Shown here: in pieces, positions 60,395 to 64,000 of the stretch
Layout: each line of letters starts with the position of its first letter
How positions within the stretch are numbered: position 1 is the stretch's first letter
NCBI RefSeq assembly: GCF_015234305.1
Contig: NZ_JADGMI010000009.1
Coordinates: forward strand, 48,480-112,479
Direction of reading: 5' to 3'
DNA: 64,000 nt
Source of the DNA: Superficieibacter sp. 1612_C1
Lineage (GTDB): Bacteria > Pseudomonadota > Gammaproteobacteria > Enterobacterales > Enterobacteriaceae
The notes under the pieces: model-generated
The model's database searches: none
What the model was told of the DNA's origin: nothing
The model's input: the letters and a program-made list of their open reading frames with translations, nothing else
Program-made: the position numbers and the translations under genes

Positions 60395-60732
60395 TTTCTG
60401 TACTTTCTGGCTTCTTGTTCGAAGGAATACCTAAAGAGTTATCACAGATTGCGGAACTAACACAATATTTTTTTATGACCTTTTTTCTGAGCACGCTAAC
60501 GGTTTAGCAAAATATCTTTGTTTTTTATAAGAAAAAAATTAAATGAAAATATTTCACTTTTTTGGTGATGGCCCGTCGTTTTTACCGTTTATGTTCTTTT
60601 TGCAAACGCGATCCAGAAAAATTTGTAAGGTTGCAGGCAAGCCTAAAAAGCCGGGAAGCAGGCTCGCAAATGCATGATTTCGCCATTAACAGCGTATCAC
60701 CGGGCGACTACTCTTCCGGAACAGGAGGAGCT
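60395..60732. other. ilv promoter / yifB upstream region
   Basis: 338 bp between divergent ilvL and yifB. It contains very AT-rich sequence (60475-60560) and must carry both promoters. The yifB reading frame is open upstream to 60562, but codons before 60733 have no family counterpart and no good start. No other gene recognised. Confidence 0.5.
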
Positions 60733-62253
60733 ATGTCGCTATCAATTGTCTTCACACGTGCAGCACTTGGGGTTTCGGCCCCGCTGATTACAGTAGAAGT
60801 GCATATCAGCAATGGTCTGCCGGGTCTGACGATGGTCGGTCTGCCGGAGACAACCGTCAAAGAGGCGAGAGATCGCGTTCGCAGCGCGATCATAAACAGC
60901 GGTTATACCTTCCCGGCAAAAAAGATCACCATTAACCTTGCCCCGGCCGATTTACCTAAAGAGGGCGGCCGGTATGACTTACCTATTGCCATTGCGCTTC
61001 TGGCTGCCTCTGAGCAGCTCAACGCCTCGCAACTAAGCCGATATGAGTTTGTGGGCGAACTGGCGCTTACAGGCGCGTTACGAGGGGTTCCAGGGGCGAT
61101 ATCCAGCGCCATGGAGGCATTAAAAACCGGGCGGCAAATTATCGTCTCGCATGAGAATGCGGCGGAAATCGCGTTAATCGGTGGAGAAGACTGTTTCATT
61201 GCCACACATCTTCAGGAAGTTTGTGCGTTTCTTGAAGGCAAGCAGGCTTTACCGTTCCCACCTTCTGAGGATGTCGCTGTGCCAGACGTTACGCAGGATA
61301 TTGCGGATGTGATTGGTCAGGAGCAGGGAAAGCGAGCGTTAGAGATTACCGCTGCCGGAGGACATAATCTGCTGTTTATCGGACCGCCGGGTACCGGGAA
61401 AACCATGCTGGCCAGCCGCCTGAATGGGCTTTTACCGCCGCTCAGTAATCAGGAGGCGCTGGAGAGCGCCGCTATTGTCAGCCTGGTCAATGCCAGCAGC
61501 GTCCGCCAACAGTGGCGGTGTCGGCCCTTTCGCTCACCGCATCACAGCGCGTCGCTGACCGCGATGGTCGGCGGAGGGTCGATTCCTGCGCCGGGTGAGA
61601 TCTCGCTGGCGCATAACGGTATTCTGTTTCTTGATGAGCTACCCGAATTTGAACGACGCGTGCTCGACGCCTTACGCGAGCCGATTGAATCCGGGAAAAT
61701 TCATATTTCCCGCACCCGGGCAAAAATCACTTACCCGGCGCGCTTTCAACTGATTGCCGCCATGAATCCCAGCCCAACCGGACATTATCAGGGCAATCAT
61801 AACCGCTGCTCGCCGGAGCAGACGCTGCGCTATCTCGGGCGGTTGTCCGGTCCTTTTCTCGATCGTTTTGATTTGTCGCTGGAGATCCCGCTCCCACCAC
61901 CGGGTTTGCTTAGTCAGCCGGTAAAGCGCGGCGAGAGCAGTGAAACGGTCAGGCAGCGGGTTATTGAAGCACATGAGCGCCAGTACGCCCGGCAGAATAC
62001 CCTGAATGCCCGCCTTGAAAGTAGCGCGCTGCGCGAGCACTGCCGATTAAGCGATGACGATGCGTTCTGGCTGGAGCAGACGTTAACCCAGCTCGGGCTG
62101 TCTATCCGCGCCTGGCAGCGTTTACTGAAGGTTGCACGGACGATCGCTGATATTGAACATTGCGATCGCCTGGAGCGCCAGCATTTGCAGGAAGCACTGG
62201 GTTATCGGGGGATCGACAGGCTGCTTATTCATCTGCAAAAGATGATGACGTAA
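60733..62253 (+). CDS. yifB: ComM-family AAA+ ATPase YifB
   Basis: 506 residues. N-terminal Lon-like ChlI domain (SIVFTRAALGVSAPLITVEVHIS...), central AAA+ Mg-chelatase-like domain with Walker A GPPGTGKTMLASR and Walker B GILFLDELPEF, and C-terminal helical domain. Homologues named ComM are hexameric helicases that promote branch migration in natural transformation. The ATG at 60733 has AGGAGGAG upstream; earlier in-frame starts are rejected. C-terminal third more divergent from E. coli than the core. Confidence 0.95.
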   Translation: MSLSIVFTRAALGVSAPLITVEVHISNGLPGLTMVGLPETTVKEARDRVRSAIINSGYTFPAKKITINLAPADLPKEGGRYDLPIAIALLAASEQLNASQLSRYEFVGELALTGALRGVPGAISSAMEALKTGRQIIVSHENAAEIALIGGEDCFIATHLQEVCAFLEGKQALPFPPSEDVAVPDVTQDIADVIGQEQGKRALEITAAGGHNLLFIGPPGTGKTMLASRLNGLLPPLSNQEALESAAIVSLVNASSVRQQWRCRPFRSPHHSASLTAMVGGGSIPAPGEISLAHNGILFLDELPEFERRVLDALREPIESGKIHISRTRAKITYPARFQLIAAMNPSPTGHYQGNHNRCSPEQTLRYLGRLSGPFLDRFDLSLEIPLPPPGLLSQPVKRGESSETVRQRVIEAHERQYARQNTLNARLESSALREHCRLSDDDAFWLEQTLTQLGLSIRAWQRLLKVARTIADIEHCDRLERQHLQEALGYRGIDRLLIHLQKMMT

Positions 62254-62278
62254 AAAAGGGGCTTTCGCCCCTGAATAC

Positions 62279-62617
62279 TTAATCTTCTGATTCGGTGTAG
62301 TCTTCCGTACCTTCCACCTGCGGCTTACCGCCGGACAGGGTATGGAAACGCTTCGGACGTTTGATACGCGTCATGTACTTAGACCATACACGTTCTGCTT
62401 CTGTGACCGGCTCACGCTGACCACGGCATACCGCGACAAATTGAATTTCTTCTTCGGTTGCAGGTTCACGTTTACCCAGATCCAGCTCGTTGAAGGCATA
62501 ACCATGACGCTCAAGCAGTTGTGCCTCTTTGATGGTGAAATCACCATGACGAGAGAACCCACGTGGGTAGTATTTATTGTCGAAATATCGATTAGTCGTC
62601 GTAAAGCTTTCCGCCAT
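62279..62617 (-). CDS. maoP: Macrodomain Ori organisation protein MaoP
   Basis: 112-residue protein formerly YifE. In E. coli it acts with the short maoS site next to its gene to organise the Ori macrodomain. The sequence [19 protein letters not shown]...[18 protein letters not shown] matches E. coli nearly throughout; acidic C-terminus. Divergent from hdfR, with the putative maoS in the 119-bp gap (not delimited here). Confidence 0.93.
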   Translation of the reverse strand: MAESFTTTNRYFDNKYYPRGFSRHGDFTIKEAQLLERHGYAFNELDLGKREPATEEEIQFVAVCRGQREPVTEAERVWSKYMTRIKRPKRFHTLSGGKPQVEGTEDYTESED

Positions 62618-62736
62618 CCTACACGCTCCTAATTCTTCTGGCCGAGCTATTTATGGCGCGGAGTATTAGTTACGCTTGACAGAGTGTAAAACAAAACATT
62701 TAAATCATAACGACAAAAATTTTTGCGGAGAAAGAT

Positions 62737-63558
62737 GTGGATACGGAATTGCTAAAAACTTTCCTGGAAGTGAGCAGAACACGCCACTTTGGGCGTGCTG
62801 CTGAAGCGCTATACCTGACCCAGTCTGCGGTCAGTTTTCGTATTCGTCAGCTTGAGAACCAGCTTGGCGTAAATCTTTTTACCCGCCATCGCAATAACAT
62901 CCGCTTAACGGCTGCGGGAGAAAAACTTTTGCCTTACGCAGAGACGCTGATGAACACCTGGCAGGCGGCGCGGAAGGAGGTGGCGAATACATCGCGCCAC
63001 AATGAGTTTTCGATTGGTGCCAGCGCCTCGCTATGGGAGTGCCTGCTGACAGACTGGTTAAGCCAGCTGTATCAGGCGCAGGATGGTTTACAGTTTGAGG
63101 CGCGAATTGCCCAGCGACAGTCGCTGGTGAAACAACTCCATGAGCGGCAACTGGACTTGCTGATTACTACAGAAGCTCCAAAGATGGATGAGTTCAGCAG
63201 CCAACTGTTAGGGCATTTCACGCTGGCGTTGTTTTGTGCATCGGCGTCGCGTCTGAAGGCTGAACTTAATTATTTACGTCTGGAATGGGGCGCTGATTTT
63301 CAGCAACATGAGCAAGGGCTGATCGCCAGCGATGATATCCCCCTTCTGACAACCAGTTCCGCTGAGTTAGCCCGGCAGCAACTGGCTGCACTAAATGGCT
63401 GTACGTGGCTGCCTGTGAGCTGGGCCAGAGAAAAAGGGGGGCTGCATACGGTAACTGACAGTATGACGCTGACACGGCCTTTATATGCCATCTGGTTGCA
63501 GAACAGCGATAAGCAGTCACAAATCCGTGAGATCCTTAAAACAGGCGCTATTGACTGA
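62737..63558 (+). CDS. hdfR: LysR-type regulator HdfR
   Basis: 273 residues, LysR family with [30 protein letters not shown]. In E. coli it represses the flagellar master operon flhDC and, as an H-NS-dependent target, links nucleoid state to motility; it also activates gltBD. GTG start at 62737 with GGAG six bases upstream. The effector domain is more divergent than the HTH. Confidence 0.9.
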   Translation: MDTELLKTFLEVSRTRHFGRAAEALYLTQSAVSFRIRQLENQLGVNLFTRHRNNIRLTAAGEKLLPYAETLMNTWQAARKEVANTSRHNEFSIGASASLWECLLTDWLSQLYQAQDGLQFEARIAQRQSLVKQLHERQLDLLITTEAPKMDEFSSQLLGHFTLALFCASASRLKAELNYLRLEWGADFQQHEQGLIASDDIPLLTTSSAELARQQLAALNGCTWLPVSWAREKGGLHTVTDSMTLTRPLYAIWLQNSDKQSQIREILKTGAID

Positions 63559-63627
63559 TGTTCCCGCCGGAAGGCGGGATCTCTGGAAAAGATCACGGAA
63601 GGATTTGCTGAATTTTAGGCAAAAAAA

Positions 63628-63649
63628 ATCCTTTGCCGAAGCAAAGGAT
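63628..63649 (-). terminator. Distal terminator of the rrnC operon
   Basis: Perfect 9-bp stem atcctttgc/gcaaaggat with loop cgaa, followed on the minus strand by TTTTTTT, directly after trpT. Confidence 0.9.
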
Positions 63650-63656
63650 AATTTTC

Positions 63657-63732
63657 TGGCAGGGGCGGAGAGACTCGAACTCCCAACACCCGGTTTTGGA
63701 GACCGGTGCTCTACCAATTGAACTACGCCCCT
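63657..63732 (-). tRNA. trpT: tRNA-Trp (anticodon CCA)
   Basis: 76-nt tRNA with encoded CCA, acceptor AGGGGCG, anticodon loop CTCCAAA. Last gene of the rrn operon, as in E. coli rrnC. Confidence 0.97.
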
Positions 63733-63740
63733 AATTAGGG

Positions 63741-63817
63741 TGGCGGAATGGACGGGACTCGAACCCGCGACCCCCTGCGTGACAGGCAGGTATTCTAACC
63801 GACTGAACTACCACTCC
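63741..63817 (-). tRNA. aspT: tRNA-Asp (anticodon GTC)
   Basis: 77-nt tRNA with encoded CCA and anticodon loop CTGTCAC; acceptor GGAGTGG, with a G-T pair, where E. coli has GGAGCGG. Second last gene of the rrn operon. Confidence 0.96.
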
Positions 63818-63869
63818 ACCGAATTTCTTTGTCACTGACCGGATGTCACTCCGGTTTACTGCTTATTTG

Positions 63870-63989
63870 ATGCCTGGCAGTTCCCTACTCTCGCATGGGG
63901 AGACCCCACACTACCATCGGCGCTACGGCGTTTCACTTCTGAGTTCGGCATGGGGTCAGGTGGGACCACCGCGCTGTTGCCGCCAGGCA
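63870..63989 (-). rRNA. rrfC: 5S ribosomal RNA
   Basis: 120-nt 5S rRNA on the minus strand, starting TGCCTGGCGGCAACAGCGCG and ending CTGCCAGGCAT, complete. The gene order 5S, aspT, trpT, hdfR identifies the operon as rrnC; 23S and 16S lie beyond the window. Confidence 0.97.
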
Positions 63990-64000
63990 AATTCTGTTTA

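Noticed and set aside
60562..60732. N-terminal extension of yifB
   Set aside because: The frame is open but no family member has these residues, and AGGAGGAG directly precedes the ATG at 60733.

Overview
The window is a chromosomal segment of a member of the Enterobacteriaceae close to Escherichia, Salmonella and Citrobacter. It carries the conserved block that runs in E. coli K-12 from pldA to the distal end of the rrnC ribosomal RNA operon, in the same gene order and with protein sequences I recognise along most of their length. Species cannot be fixed from the sequence alone. No prophage, integrase other than XerC, insertion sequence or CRISPR array was seen.

Layout. 1-2.5 kb: pldA, yigI, rarD. 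2.6-4.5 kb: AT-rich accessory insert (a multi-pass membrane protein of unknown function and the C-terminal remnant of a SEL1/DUF6396-like protein) where E. coli has yigF/yigG. 4.5-11.5 kb: corA with its corL leader peptide, uvrD with a LexA box, and the yigB-xerC-yigA-dapF-lptM operon. 11.5-20 kb: an accessory PAP2-like membrane protein, cyaY, cyaA (TTG start, CRP site) and, divergently, hemCDXY. 20-22.4 kb: small RNA GlmZ, the argX-hisR-leuT-proM tRNA operon and yifK. 22.7-33.5 kb: the enterobacterial common antigen cluster wecA-wzzE-wecBCDE-wzxE-wecF-wzyE-wecG, which lacks rffG and rffH. 33.7-42 kb: rho, trxA, rhlB, gppA, an accessory periplasmic protein with a duplicated domain, rep and ppiC. 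42-50 kb: accessory block with an Rrf2 regulator/methyltransferase pair and a sugar-PTS locus (DeoR regulator, zinc dehydrogenase, Gfo/Idh oxidoreductase, fructose-family EIIA and EIIBC, dedicated HPr, short DeoC-type aldolase). 50-60.4 kb: ilvC, ilvY, two accessory genes (Tai4-like periplasmic protein, DUF2461 protein) and the attenuated operon ilvLXGMEDA with an intact ilvG. 60.5-64 kb: yifB, maoP, hdfR and the distal rrnC genes trpT, aspT and rrfC.

How the genes work together. The core is housekeeping: tetrapyrrole synthesis (hemCD), branched-chain amino acid synthesis (ilv), common antigen synthesis (wec), DNA repair, recombination and replication (uvrD, rep, xerC), transcription and RNA turnover (rho, rhlB), cAMP signalling (cyaA). 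Accessory genes sit at discrete junctions between conserved genes: rarD/corA, lptM/cyaY, gppA/rep, ppiC/ilvC and ilvY/ilvA. The most interesting candidate for an undescribed system is the 43.3-49.9 kb PTS/dehydrogenase/aldolase locus, which looks like a self-contained catabolic pathway for a phosphorylated sugar or polyol whose identity cannot be read from the sequence. The second is the missing rffGH pair in an otherwise complete common antigen operon.
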